From positions 1,726,501 to 1,790,500 of the forward strand of contig CAHIKZ030005437.1 in assembly GCA_903632075.3 (NCBI GenBank): DNA of 64,000 bases, read 5' to 3'. The stretch comes from Acanthosepion pharaonis. Lineage: Eukaryota > Mollusca > Cephalopoda > Sepiida > Sepiidae. Below the pieces are notes generated by a model. The model was not told the DNA's origin. It made no database searches and saw nothing but the letters and a program-made list of their open reading frames with translations. The first letter of the stretch is position 1; each line of letters starts with the position of its first letter. The position numbers and the translations under genes were made by a program. Below are positions 35,601-50,600 of the stretch, piece by piece.

Positions 35601-38600
35601 TCCAATAGAATGGCAGATAGGATTGGAAATATGGAGAGTTGGTAAAGGAGAATCAGGTAGATGTGACAGGCACATTCTTCCACCCTCCCCTTCAAAGTGC
35701 CAAAGTATGGCTCAAAGCCAGTGGCAAAAAGGACAGCCACCAGAGATCAATGGTCAACCCTATTGAAAGCCTTTTACTGATCTAAATTGATCTGCATGGC
35801 ATTATTGTTAAGTTGCTCAATGATCAAGCATACCAAATGAAGGTTGTCTTGAATAGTCCTGCCCTTACAACATAAGTCTGCTTGGGGCCAATCAGACTAG
35901 AGAGGACAGCCTGTAAATAGCCAGCTAAGACCTTTGCTAATATCTTCAACTCTGTGTTTAACATCATCAAAGGCTGATAATTACTTATTTTGCTCTTGTG
36001 AAGCAACTTGATCACACTCCTGGTGAATCATTGAGGTATAGACCCTTGCTTCATCCACTTGTTATGAATCAGTGCCAGAAAGGGGACAAAGACAGGTTAA
36101 CTGACTCAAGTACATTTCATAAGGAAGATCATCTAATCCCAGAGTTTTGTCCAGGACAACCTGCTTCAGTGCATCCCAGATCTCAGATTCTGTAATGGTA
36201 CCCTTGCACCCAGCTGCTTCAGCCACTGGGCTCCCTGGTAAAAAGCTTCTGAAAGTAGTCTCAGAAAGCCTAACATATGCCCATGTCTGTAGTCATGGTC
36301 CACTTGTCTGGCAATGTGATGCTCATGGTATGTTGATTGGATGCATTTTGAGCTTCTTCTGCACACAATTCAGCAGCCATATTCATTGCCCCAAAAGACA
36401 TTCTTTTTAGCCTGGCCCTAACTACTAAAACTTGATCCTTCTTGATAAACAAGGAGGCCAGCTCCACCCTAGCTAAGGCTATATTCCCACTATCATGGAA
36501 TTTGTGCTACTCATTTTTACTGTTGCTGCTGTTGAAAATGTTCAAGTTCTGTGATTTTTGTTATTTGGTAAAGCTTTCATAATTTTGTAGCAGCAATCTA
36601 TAGGGTTTAATGAAAGATTGTTTTCTTTAAGACATAAAGGATTTATTTAATGATTAAAAATGGCTTCAAATAATCTGAGAAAGCAGTTGCATGAAGATGA
36701 TAGTTTAAACATTTTTGAATGAGTTGAATGCTATGCACAATATGTGAGTCTAGATTTAACAAAGTTTTTTAATAGCAGGACTCTCATATTCAGATCAATA
36801 TTTTGGTTTTATAGCACCTTACAGTGTTGGACAAAAGTACTCTTAGCACAACATATCACATGTTCAGTTTCCTTATCTCTGCTACTAAATTTGTTATGAA
36901 CTGATCTATAGCAATGTGAAAGACAACAAAGTATCAAGAGGATTATGTGTAAGGCAGTTGTTATTGTGCAGTGACTGAAACATGTTGAGACAATGGGAGA
37001 AATTATGCAGGGTTAACTAAAAAATTGGATAAAAAAGCTAGAAAAAGATTGAATGTAGTATTATTGGATCTCAGATAATGTTCACAGTTAATTCACTGAA
37101 AAAATGGACATAGCCTGGGATAAACAATGGCTGAAGTAAGTAATTTTCACCCCAAGCAAACAGGACCTATAAGAAAGCCTAATTTTCTTGCTGAGTTTTG
37201 GATTTTAATATCTCTCATTCAGTTGGGGGGAATTCCCTCACATTCTTCTAAAACTGGAGGGCATATGCAACTGAACTGAGCTAGCCATTTATTTAAATTG
37301 AAGATATTTTTAAATATGATTGTCATGGTATTCTCCTTACCTCAGTACTAGTTGAAAAAACTGACATTATTAAATTATTAATATTAAATTATTAATAAAT
37401 GTGTTAACGTTTAAGATGTGTCTTAGGATGACAAATCAGGACTAGACATCTGGCAAGAGTTAACAGATAAAAGGAAGTACTTGTAAGAATATATAGATGG
37501 ATATGAATGTTATTTTGCATTGATATACACTAAATAAGCATAGCCTTTAATCTTTGAACACTGCTAGCAAGTTATGTTTTTAATAAAATAAAGATTCAGT
37601 CACTTACAAAAAGAGCTGATTAACAGATAAATAACCCACTCACAACCTTGAAATATCTTGTTTTTATTTTAAAAGTTGTAATATTTTGAGCCAAATTTTG
37701 CCTCCTGGGAGGTTACTCTTATGAAATACGAGATTAAATCCAGTGTTGTATGTAATGGGTTTAATATCATAACTTAATTTCCAAACTATGCTCTTATAAA
37801 CATATTTTAAATGCTAATAAAGAGAAAAATGGATGATAGTAAATGAAGTTATCATTTTTACATATACTGGATGGCTGGTAGTGTTTTATGGCATATCGAT
37901 CTTTTCCAGGTTATTTATGGTTTAATTCTGTTATGAGAGACAATAGATAAGTAGACACAGGTTCTGTTTGCACAAGAGTAAAAAGGTAGACACACGTCCA
38001 GGTTGCATGAGAGTCAAAAAGGTGGACACATATCTGGCTTGTACAAGAATCAAAAAGATAAATACATGCCTGGTTTGCATGATAGTCAAAAAGGTACATA
38101 TATGTATAGTAAACTGCTGACCCCATTTTTGGGGGAAGAGAGGCTTATCCCTCTAAATGGGTATGCAATTAGTGTATTCTTAACCTGAAATGACAAGGTG
38201 AAGTGGTAGTTCTGAAAGGTGGAGAATGAAAAGATTTTTTACTAAAGGGTACAATTTACTCTTGACAGAATGTAGAATTTGTGGTCAGTTAGCTGGATTT
38301 GGTTGTTGAGGTGCAAAATGAATTTTTCTCTTACTTCAGAAACAAAATGATTCTACTGTTTTAAAATCCGTGTTTTCACCCAATGAATTTTATTTATTTT
38401 TCCCATTTTTCTCAGTTGACTAAAATATATCTTGACAAACTTTGACCTTTGTGCCCAGAAAAAAAATGGAGTATCGAAAGGACAGTTTTTCCCTTGACGC
38501 CGCTATTATTCTAACTACCTTCCATCCTTGGCAACGTTTGTTGTTCAAAAAAGTGATTATTAGAATTGGAATAAAACCTAAACATATGATGAAAGTGAAT

Positions 38601-41600
38601 TTATACATTTGTTTTTGTTCTTGAGAATTTACAACAAAAATATTAAACATTTTTAGATTTACAAGAATAATTTTATATTTACAACATTCAGTTATAACTA
38701 ATACAATGCAATATTTATCATTTAACATTTTCCAATTTATAAAGATGTAAATATGAAATTTTTTATTCATAAATTTATAAACATTTACTAAATTATTAAA
38801 ATGTTAAATATGTTATTATTTACCATTTTATAAAGTTGAAATTAATTGGCAAGTAGACGATGTTTTGCTAACCATTCCAATAGACATTATAATAAATAAA
38901 TAGTGTTTATTATTTTTGTCGTCAATTCTCAAGAACAAAAAAAATGTATAAATTCACTTTCATGTTTAGGTCTTATTACAATTTTAATCATTGCTTTTTA
39001 AAAGAAACATTGCTGAAGAGTGAAGTTATTTAAATAATACAAGTGCCAATGGAAAAAACATCCTTTTGACACACTGTTTTTTTGTGGGCGTGAATATCTT
39101 TTTTCTGTTTGATCTTCATTTTTGCTATCAACTGGAACCAAGAATCCAAAAACACTGATCTTAACTTTGCAGAAACTCTTGAAGTTCAAGCTGATAAGTT
39201 CCAACTATAATATAGCGTTCTACTGACATTTAAATATTTAATAATTTCCTTTGCATATATTATTCTTAATGTGATCAGTTATAAAAATAATTGAAACTTT
39301 GCAAACAGCATTATGTGGGTAATTGAATGACAAAATGGAAAAATTCCTATGTTATGTTTCGTCTTTTGAAAGGACTTTTTCAGACTAGTAGTAGTTTCAT
39401 TGATAGTCATATATATGGCAGTAGGAGAAATGCAACAGATGCTCATTACAATTTTACATGCTTAATTTTAGATTTAGTTTTCTAAATTTTTGGCATCTGA
39501 TGTATCTAGATGCATAACCCAGTTGGCCTCATTCAGCTTTCTACTGCTTTTATTTTAAATGTCCCACATTGTAATAGCAGTAGTTTTGTTAAGAAAGTAA
39601 TCAAGCTTGCAATGTTTCAAAATTTTTGAGACTCTTACTATTATATTTCTCATTTTTATCAGATCTATTATTTTTAAAACACTTGATATATTACAAAGCT
39701 CATCTTGGAGATAATTACTATAATAGTGAGTTCAAGTTGATCTTGGTAATCCATTATTGACTTATTGCAACAATATTTTTAGATTACCTCTCCTTGAAGT
39801 TGTGGTCAGCTAGTTTTGCAGAATGTTACTACTATCCTTATTGAGTGCCCCATATTTGTGCTTTTGTGTTAGACTAAGCTAAGTTTAATGGGTATCTATC
39901 ATAAACCTGATTTTTTTTTTCTATTCTTGCAGAAAAATTCTTGTTTACTTCCAAATGACTTGAAAAATTTTTATCTCTGCTGTAATGGCATGAAACTAAC
40001 CTGGTCAGTCAAGATGGACAGTAAGTACATTTGGCAAAGTTTAACATTCATGCCCACAAGAAAATGTTTTTTCTGCTGACACATTCCTGTATACTACCAA
40101 GACTCCTTTGGCAATGTTTCTTTACAAGATTATAAAAATATGTGAAATTTCCATTTTATTCTTTATCATTTTATAAAGAAATAAATTTGAAAAGAAATCT
40201 TTTTATTCAAAAATTTTTAATCTACAAAATTATCAAGATATGTGCCCCAACTATAATGCAAAATTTATTATTGACCATTTTATAACTAAATAACTATGAA
40301 AACAAGTATTTTATTCATAATTTTATAAAAATATCTATGAACTATAGAACAAGATAATTTAAATAAACATATGAATTTTCCAGACATTATAAATTTTCTT
40401 TTCAAATTATTTTATATCTCAGATTACTTTTTGTTTTAATTTTGCATTTTTTTTTATAACTGTGATCTACTATTAAGGATGCCTAATTGATAGAAATCCA
40501 AGGTCTGAAACTCAACCAATTATAGGTTACTATCTTCATATTTTTTTTTTTTTTTTTTATGAAGAAATTTGAAATGAAGAGTGGATACTAAGGACCTTGA
40601 TTAAAGCAATTGGCAAAATTATTGTGTTCTTTGGAATAGTTGGCAAAACATTGCCAGTCGATTTGAATGCTATAAAAGGATAAATAATAAAGATATTTCA
40701 TTAAAGTTGTTTCATGTATTTTTAGAATTTAGTAAATTTTTATAAATTTATGAATAAAAATGTTGTTTTCATATTAATTTCTTCATAAAATGGTAAATAA
40801 TAAATATTGTATTAGTCCGTTCGCTTATTTTTATAATGTTATTAAATATAAAATTATTCTGGTCTCATAACTAAATAGTGTTTAATATTTTTGTTGTAAA
40901 CAAAGAAAATGTATAAATTCACTTTCATATATTTAGATTTTTATAAAATTCTAATCATTGCCTTTTAAAACAATAACCACTGATGAAGGAGTGAAGTGAG
41001 TATACAATAATAGCGGTGTCAAGGAAAAAAACATCCTTTTGACATCCTTCTTTGGGGGGGACAAAGTTTAAACTTTGACATGCATTCTTTTCTATTTTTG
41101 TCAATTACTCTGTTAATGAATGATTTTTAGCATTATTATTTTACATATATTTAAGTACCTCCAAAGAAAAGTAATGGCTAAGGTTTAAAATGCATTTTTA
41201 ACAATGAAAAATCTTTCTTGACACTTTTATTTTAGTTTTAATTTCAATTAATAAATTAAATTTAATATTTCCATAAGAAAAATACTTTAAGGAATCAGCA
41301 CATATGCTAGGCCACAGAAATCTCCTGAGCTGACCAAGCATAGAAATAAATACAATATGGACACCAGTAATAAGGAGTGCCAGAGAAAAGCATTGATAAC
41401 AACAAAGTTGCAATATGAGCTCTGGTAAAAACATGCAATGATATCAGCAAAAATTGCAATATGAGTACTGGTAAAAATGGTTGCTGAAGACATTAGGTTT
41501 ATAATACCCAGAAATTCATACTCAGATGTCCTCAAGGACACATGGCACAGTGGATAAAGGCGTTGGTTAGATCCAGTGACAGGACCCAAAGTGTGTGAGT

Positions 41601-44600
41601 ACAATACCCGGTTAAGGCAGTGGAGAACTTTTAGAGGGAAATTAACAGGAGGTAACTGATAACTGACATCCATCAAACATGGCACGTGGAACTAGAACAG
41701 TCTAAAGGGTTCCAACCACCTGAAGAAGGCCGGAGCGTACAACGGCCGAAACGTTGTGATAGATATGGCGACAAAGATGAGGACAATAGTCCAAATAATG
41801 TAAATAATGTACATAATACCTCATCTCGGAAATATAGACAAACTCAGAATTTTAAAAGATTTAAAATTTATAAATTATTCTAAATAAAATTTTTTAAAAA
41901 ATGAAAACAATTCTTGTAAAAATTCATTCATCAAAAAAAAATTTGTTCTTAAGACAAAAAAAATGCAATTAAGCAATTAAAATATTTTCTAATTAAATAA
42001 TGTCTTGTTGCATTTCTTATTTTATGATTCAGAGCAGATTTTCTGTAACTGGAAGTCTTGTTTGACCAAAAGAATTTCATGATTTAAATTCTCTGAGAAC
42101 TAATATAAACATTAAGCACTACAAAGCAGAATTTCTTGAAATTTCATAAAATTAAATAAGTGTAGTTTTTTAACAAATATAAGGAAAAATATTTTTTTAT
42201 CAAGAATAAGTCCTGAAAGTTTCATTAACTTTTAATACACTGCATTATTCACTATTTTCCTTTCCACTGCATTGTTTTTCAAGGCTCCTCTACTGCACTA
42301 CTTAATTTTAGTCATGGTCTTTTTCTGTTGTCATAGCAGGATATGACAACATAACTGCAAAATTCAAGCATGCTATTATTCATTCATTTGAGTTACGTGC
42401 AGTGGCAGGATAAAATTTTCACTTTGCAAGCAAAATCATCTCCAGTATGTTATCTGGTTTTTGTAACAATTTCTAAATAAGTGTTTTGCATCACAAAAAG
42501 ACACTAAAATTTCCCATACTAATTTATAATCACTTGTTGATGCACGCAAAACAAAATTTTTAAGCAAAGTTTCAAAAGTTCTAAAAAGGATCAAAAAATA
42601 TAATTTAATAATCAAAAAATCCTTTGGTCTGTCCTCTTAATAATAACATAATGATTTTCACAAGAAAACTTTGTTTTTATTAAGTTTTGGGCATTTTTTT
42701 CATCATGTACATTCAGTTTTTAGTGAATATTTGGAGGTATCTATATGTATATATTGTTCTTTCATGAGTGATGTTCTTTAGAGCAAATAATTGTAATTAT
42801 TTACTATCATCTAGTTTTTTTTTTTTGTGTTATTTTTGTTTCCTATATTCTCTTATGAGTACAGATCTGTATATTTATTTTTGTAAAGTTCTCTTCCTCC
42901 TGAGTTTTATGCTGGCAAATAAATACCTAGTCATTCTTTCACTTTCTTACATATTACTTCACACTATTAGTTTATGCCAACACAATCTCATCCTCACATT
43001 TCCTAACTTGTAAGCAGATAATATTTATATTTTTTTTATTTCTTGAAAGAATTGTAACTTGTATTTTGGATTATAAGAGTTACTCTGATATATCATACTT
43101 ATAGGAACTATCAGTTAATTTGTAAAATATTATGTATGTGAAATATAAACTTTTGATCATTTAATTTAATGATATTATAAAGTAATGAAATCATGTATGT
43201 AAAAATGATACTGCTATAGTGTTCTTTTGTCACTTTAGAAAATAGAACCTTGATTTATAAGTGATTCTTTTGAGATATATGAAAGTAAATTTAGTGCAAA
43301 ATGATTCCTAAGATGTGTGCACCAAGATGTACTTTAAATTAATCTTTGTATTACTTCATTATTTTACAAGACGGTGCTGAAAAATTCTTGGTCTGACCAA
43401 GACGGGACTGACATAGAACCATGAAACACACATACTATTCCATGTATTCACTTTACATTTAGTAGACTGTTTCTCAACTCTCTTCCAAAATAAATTCTAA
43501 TATTTGGTCATTGAAATCACCTCTGTTCAAAACTCAATTTAAGACTTCAAAAAAGAAATAATCAGATGAAACAAAATCTGTTAAGTAGAGTAGAAGATCA
43601 CTGTAATCAAATTCTAAATTTTTCAAAACTTTCATTGTCTTGCTAGATCTGTGAGCAGATGCATTGTTCTGTAGAAAAGAACATGTTTCTGCAGTTTATT
43701 TTACTGTTTTTCATTCAATGCTTTCTCTATTCAACAATAACTTAAAGTGGTATTCTGCATTAACTGTTTGATCCTTCTGAATATTGTCAGTCATCCTTAC
43801 CATAATGTCCTTATCTAAAAAATAAAAAGATGACCAGTATTACCACTGCATAGACTGTTGTTTAGTCTCTGGATCTTAGGGATTTGTAGCTGAATTATCA
43901 CAAGTCATGCCTGTTGCACTGGCAGTGTCCCTTCAAGTAACTGCTCAGTGTTAACAAATGCTGGCTTTTATGGTGTCTAGTGAGGTCACTACGCAGATTT
44001 TCAGTCACATGAGGCATCACTCAGTCCACACAAATGTAAAACAATATATTCTGTGGATAACTCTACCTTGACAGTATTTTTTTGCCAAGATTTGTTGGTC
44101 TATTGAAATTAAGTGATCAAAAATTTTAGGTGTTAACACCATTGAAGGTGTCCCTGATTGAGCTGCATCTTAGATCCCAATATCTCAACATGGGAAGCTG
44201 GTATACAACTTCTTTACAGTTGAGTATGATAAGCACTTGTCACTCAATGTTTGAATCATATCATCATAGATTTCCTTTGGGGGTTTCTTTTGCAGGAACA
44301 AGGACTTAATGACAGCCTGTGGTTCAACACCTGAAAATTCCACTATTCGTTGAAGTGGTTCAGTTAAAGATCTGAAACAAATTAAAAATAAGCACAAAGA
44401 TCTTGCAAATTGGCACTTTAAAATATAAAGAAAACTTCTTTCATCTACAGTGACAATGCTCGGACTTGAGAAGTGGGTTGTGCCAAGAACTTTTCAGCAC
44501 TCATTATAACAAAAAATGTCAGTTTCTGGAGTTGTGTAAAATTTCTCTATCAACAGGTTCTACAGTTCTGCCTTTGGGTTTAATCTATTTGCACTCACTG

Positions 44601-47600
44601 AACCAAATCAAGCAAATTGACCATAAATTCTACATCTATCAAGAAAAAATTGTGCCTTTTAATTCAGATTCAGAATCAGATGATGATAGTCAAGGTAATG
44701 ACATTTTTTTAACAAAATTCTTCTTTTACCATTGTCACTGTCATTTTTATTAACAATGTTTTAGGATTAAAACATCAGTAAAGTTGTCCAGCTTTAAATT
44801 GTACTAGATTTGAAACAAGGTCTCATCATTTTATATTTGAAGTGGCTAGATGTAATTTATAAAAATTATTCTTTCATTAGTGCCATTATCATTACAAGTC
44901 ATTATAGATTTATGCATTTAATGAAACTTCATTATCTTGAATATTTTACCTTTTCTAATGTAAATATTCTACAGCTTTTGCCAATACCTCTTAATCTGTT
45001 CTTTATTTTCTTGGATTAAGTCAATCCAGATACATGTCCATATTTATGTAGGCCCTGTGAAGAATTACATTTGTGATTCATACCTTACAATGTCAGCATA
45101 CTTTCCACAAACTTAGACATCTGCTTTTTAAAGTTTCTTTAAATTAGATTAAAAGCATACCTTGTTATCACCATTATTTATATAAAATGTATAATCATAA
45201 ATTTATTCATGTGTAAATTATCTAAATTTCTTAAAGTATTCTCATTATTAATTTTTAAGATTACTTTTTTCATTTATCTGATTTAAAAGAAAAATGAGTA
45301 AAAAATGAATAATAATTATTAATGTGTTGTTCAATTTTATTTATTCCATCAATTATTCCGACCAACACCATTTGTTTTCTTTTCACCATAACATTTCAGC
45401 CAATATATTCTCTAATCTTCTTTAGGTGTGTTTTGCACTTGTTTTAATTCTATGGTTTTTTTAAAAATTTCACTGACTGATGGAAGAGTTCGTATATTAG
45501 AACATCAACAATTTATGCTGATATAATAAACTATATAGTCAGTTTGAAAATCTAGACTATACATATTGAAAAGACTAACATATTTGTTTAATTTTTGTAT
45601 AGTAGGTAAAGGAAAACTTTACTCTTCACAACAATTATGGAAGGTCTTAATGACTATTATTTTTATTGAATTTTTAGCTCTCCCTAGCACTGGTTTTCAT
45701 AATTGTTACACTCTATCTACTTACACTTTTTAAGGGGGACAAGCTTATATCTGCTGCATTTTTTCTTTTGTATACCTCTTTATTTAGTGTTAGTCCAGAG
45801 AGGATTATGTGCCCTCTTTTTATTTTCTATATGGTCTACCTTGTCTGATTTAATGGTATCATCTTTAATTATACATTTTAATTGCCCTTCAAGTCTAATT
45901 TTTCAGGGATGGCTAGTTTCTTTATTTTATTCTATATAATTTTGTAATGTTTACTTCATATAGAAGTCTGACATTTGTGAGTTGTGTAATATAGTTTTAC
46001 TACCACCCGATATTATACTCACCACAAATTCTCTGAATAATTCCCGCTTTTTTTATATAAATTTGTATCAGTGGTAGGATTCCAAATTTTTGTGAACTGA
46101 TTCATTCTTTCTTTATGTTCATAAACCTATTGTCTTCTTCTTTTATGCTATTCAGGACGTAGGCGATCATGGCCCTCCACATCTTCCTGTCCCTTTTGGC
46201 TCTTAATGTGTTTTGTCTTTTTGTTATTTCTCCCAAACCCTGTTCTGCCATCCATTTGCTCAAGCCCATCAAGTATGTTATGCACTGCTTTCCTTTGTTT
46301 CTCTTTCCCTAAATAAGAAATCAATTAGAAAATATCTAAGTAATAAATTTAATTATCACCATATTTCAAATATTTATATATTGACATTTGATTATCATCA
46401 TGTTTTTATTGTTTTTATGTCTGGGTTTTTTCCAGCTATGTGAGTTTTTTTCAATCGCACTTGAATAGAATACAACCATGAATTCAATGGAAGGCCAACC
46501 AAATTAATTACCATGGAATTTGCCACATTTTTAACATCAAGACTATTTATTTTACTGGAATTGATGGGTGGGTAGTGAAGTTTTCCGCTTGACCAAGAAA
46601 CTATTAAGGAATTAATTTGGTCAGATTTTAAGAAATGGATTAAACTAAGATCTTTTTGTATGAAGCTAATTATTGAAAATTCTCTTTCTGTCTCAATAGA
46701 ACTCAGAGCAATAATATTTTTACTCTTTTGTACTGTTTTTGTTTTAATTTCTTCATTATGGCAATTTTAAATAACATTTTCTAAATAATCACTAAAATCT
46801 TTAACAGATTTTATGGTGAAATTGTTTATAAAATTTATTGAATTTTTCTTCGTCTGATTTCCCAGAGACAACCACTTCATCAATATTCTGAGAATCTGGG
46901 TGAATGATGTTTACCATTCATGAATTCTACTGTTAATGTTTTCATCATTATTTCTTAATTCCATGTTATCAGAATCCATCAAATATTTTTATTATTGCAT
47001 CTAGTAGTTCTTGGTGAGAAAGGCTTATATATCTCTTTTATTTTCAACAAACACAATATGCAAAATATCTCAAAAGAAATGTGTTTATCTATTTTCCTTT
47101 CATAGACATCTTTTGCTTTCAATGAATTTTTTGAATGCATTCATTGCTTTATTTATTAATTTTTCAGTTCATGATAAATTTAAAGTTCTTGCTTCAGGAG
47201 AATTTGAAAGTAAGGAAATTCTGTCTGATTTTCTGGAATGTTGAGTTATTATTTACATCATTTCTTTCTAGACTGATGTCTTCATCTTTGTTAATGTTAT
47301 CACACTTTAACAATTTTGTCCCTCCAGCCTTCTTCAGTTATCTGGCAAGCTAGGTAACCTTCAGGGAATTTTAAACTGAACTCCACAGGAGTAGACTGTT
47401 CTTGGTCCACCAGCCATATCTAGGGATATCATTGTTCTTTTTTTATTGTTGCTTGGTTATTGCTCACCCAGTTTCCACTGAGTCATGTCTGTAGTACCTG
47501 GCCCAAGGATTAAACCTAGGGGATTAAAGTGTTGGTTCATGAATTTGATGACATAGTAATTGTGAGTTCAATCCTAGGGCCAGGTAGTACAAATTTAGAT

Positions 47601-50600
47601 TCAGTGAAAACATGATGTACAATAACTGAGCAGTACTAAAAAAGAACAAGACAAAACATCCCTAGATATGGACAGCAGATTGAAAATAACCTATCCCTGT
47701 TGATTAAATAAAAGGTTCAGTTTGAAATTCTTTGAAGGTTACTCAGATCAACAAAAGGGCCCAATGACTGAAATATGATAACAATAAAGATGAGGTCATT
47801 TGCCCAAATGTAAATAATATAATTATGGAAATTTCTTCTAGTGTACTTGTCATATGTCTAAATTTATTAGAAAAGACATAGAAAGAAATCCATTTCAGCA
47901 TGTTTTTCTGTAGTAGAAAATATTCAATGTTGGATAAATGTGCCATATTGCAACTACTGATCTAACATTACAAGCAGAGCCCATCTTAATCCTAAAACTC
48001 TACCAGTTTTTAGGATTTCTAATCCAAATTGGCCTTAAATTTTAATATGTTCCATTTGTTTTTATATTTGATTGGTGAAGTATCCTGTATATCAATAGTC
48101 ATTCACTTAGTAGTTCAAGGGGAAAAAAGTAGAACTTACACTCACCTGGGTTTCTTGCAAACTTAGTCTGAATGGAAATGTAACAAATCCTCATTTTATC
48201 TTTCATCTCTGTCTTTGTTTGCTATGCCAAACAATAGCCTTTCATACATCATCTGTCTTCTTTTTCCTCTTCACTGCTTTTCCTTGACAACACATTCGTA
48301 TGAATCTTGCAACTATCAAAAAGAAAAAAGAGGCCACCTCTCTATCTCTCTCTCGACTTTTCTGTACCCACTGCCTTTACCCACAATTCTCCACTGCTGT
48401 TGGTTGTGGTTGCCACCATCAGTATTTAATCCCTCACTCTACACCTTAGTTCTTTGAATAAGTTTTTGGTTTTTTAATACACATCTGTTTTCAAAACAAT
48501 TTGCAGACAATGGCTCAAGCAGTACAATATTATAATCTCAGAAAAATTATTACAAATTTTTTCCACTTCTTCCTTTAAATTTTTCTAAATTTTGTTATTT
48601 AGTTTTAATATTTGTTTATTTTCTATTTATTTCTTGGGGGGGTAATTTTACTTGATGTAATTCTAAATTTTATTTAACTTTTTCTAATACTTTGTTACTT
48701 TTACTGTCCTTTATTTAACTTTTTTTGCCTGAATACACACACACACACACACACATCTGAAATTAACTTTCTAACTTGTCATTTTTGGTAGATTATTGAA
48801 TCTCATAGAGAGAATTTTTTTTCTATCTGTAAATCTCTAAGGTATCCAAACTTGAATGAAAATTTGTGAATTTTTAATAAGTAAATATTCTTTTTTTCCA
48901 TCTGACCTTGCCGCTGACTTTGATCACATAGAAAGTGCTCTTAGCTATAAAGTCAAGGGAAACAGAAAGTATGAGGAAGTTTTATTTTGACTGAAAAACT
49001 TACCTCAAATTACTATGTCAGCTATTTAATAAGTGGTAAAGTTTTTATTTGAGAAGGCAATTTTCAACATGGCCATTACCACTTACCACAATATGTCAGT
49101 TTTGTTTACACTTTTTAAACTATATAAAATATACTGTAAAAAAGAATATAAGGAGAAAATATACCTCACCATTTTGACTTTAGAATGAAGTCAATTTAAT
49201 AACTGCATAATAATTGCTGACTTGACAATTTTTACTGAAGTTCTCTTCTACAAGCTTTTATGAAGACATTCTATGAATAGTTTTAACAAATGAAAATAGT
49301 GACTGGCAAACATGGATACTGTTCACATCAGGCATACAGAAAAAATGAATAATTCCCTCATGTCATCACTTTGACTATGAATCTTATAGTAGCTTTCACA
49401 AAATAATCAACAAGATTAAATAAAAGTAGATGGCTATTAAAAAAAAAAAAAAAAGAACATTCATATGAGATTGAGATTTTTATTCCAAATTTGTTATCAC
49501 TTGAATCAACTGGTAATTAAGGACAAATGTTTTGTTGAAGAAATACCTAAACTCCAAAAAAATATTTTAAATAATATTTAAATTTACAATTTAAGAACAG
49601 GTTCTGGGAATCTCTCTAATTTTAGTAACTGGTGCACTGCACCACTGGCTGATGATTTCTGATTTGTCAGTCAATTAGTCATATTTTATGTAGGTTAGAA
49701 GATGTTGTTGTTATTATTATTACTATTATTATTATTATTATTTGAGGGAGAATGTAGTAGAATTGTTCAAGACAATACATATTTGCTTATCAGTAAACTT
49801 CAATAAACTCTATATATCAGCAAAGTTCTCCTGAATAAATGTGTTTAGGACAGATCCATTAATGATCATATCACATTCTCCTCTGGCTTATTCTTACAGA
49901 GGGAAGAAGTCACAGAATCAAGCAGGCATCCTTTGTGAGGCCATGGTGTATTGCCAGGAGCATGATGAGATTCTTCCACTTTCTCACTAGAACTGGATTT
50001 AATCCTGCTATATTTTCGTAATCTTCTATAAGTGGCTTGCTCATCCTCTGAAGTAATCTTCAAAAGGAGACCAAGTTTCTGTTTCTTTATAGTCAGTTGA
50101 AGTGTCCTAAGGACAGTTCTTGCTTAGGCTTTTGGGTCCCAATTCAACCTCTGCTGAAATCAAGCCCAGGGGTTCATTCTTATTCAGTCATGTGTGTCTT
50201 TTTAGTAATATCACTCCTGGTTTTGAGAGCCAAGATTGTAGGGACATTCCAGTCAAACTTCTAGGAAATGGGAGGAAGCATTTATAGGATGTAACATTCT
50301 AATTGCATGTAGGGCCTTTGGGAGTAGTTGTTCTCAATTCTTTAAAGTTACTCCATTATCAACAGCTGTTAGTTGAAAAGTTTTTCTCATTATTTTATTA
50401 TACTTCTTACACTGGCCATTGCCTTGAGGGTTATAGAGTTACAACTACTCCTGGCTCTTGTAGGAATTGCTATATGCGTTCAGACATAAATGAAATCCCT
50501 CTGTTTGGATGAATATATGTAGGTAGCCTGTAAATGGCAAAAACTGAGCAAAGTGCTTGCATGACCATTGTAGAGGATAAATCAGGGCAGGGTATTGTGA

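Noticed and set aside
38003..38188. Plus-strand frame with GL(Y/H)xSQK repeats, and minus-strand frame with YLFDS repeats
   Set aside because: Both are readings of the 36 bp minisatellite, whose period is a multiple of three.
41686..41883. 65-codon frame over the SINE
   Set aside because: It spans the SINE body and tail; the related copies at 5.7 kb give unrelated broken frames.
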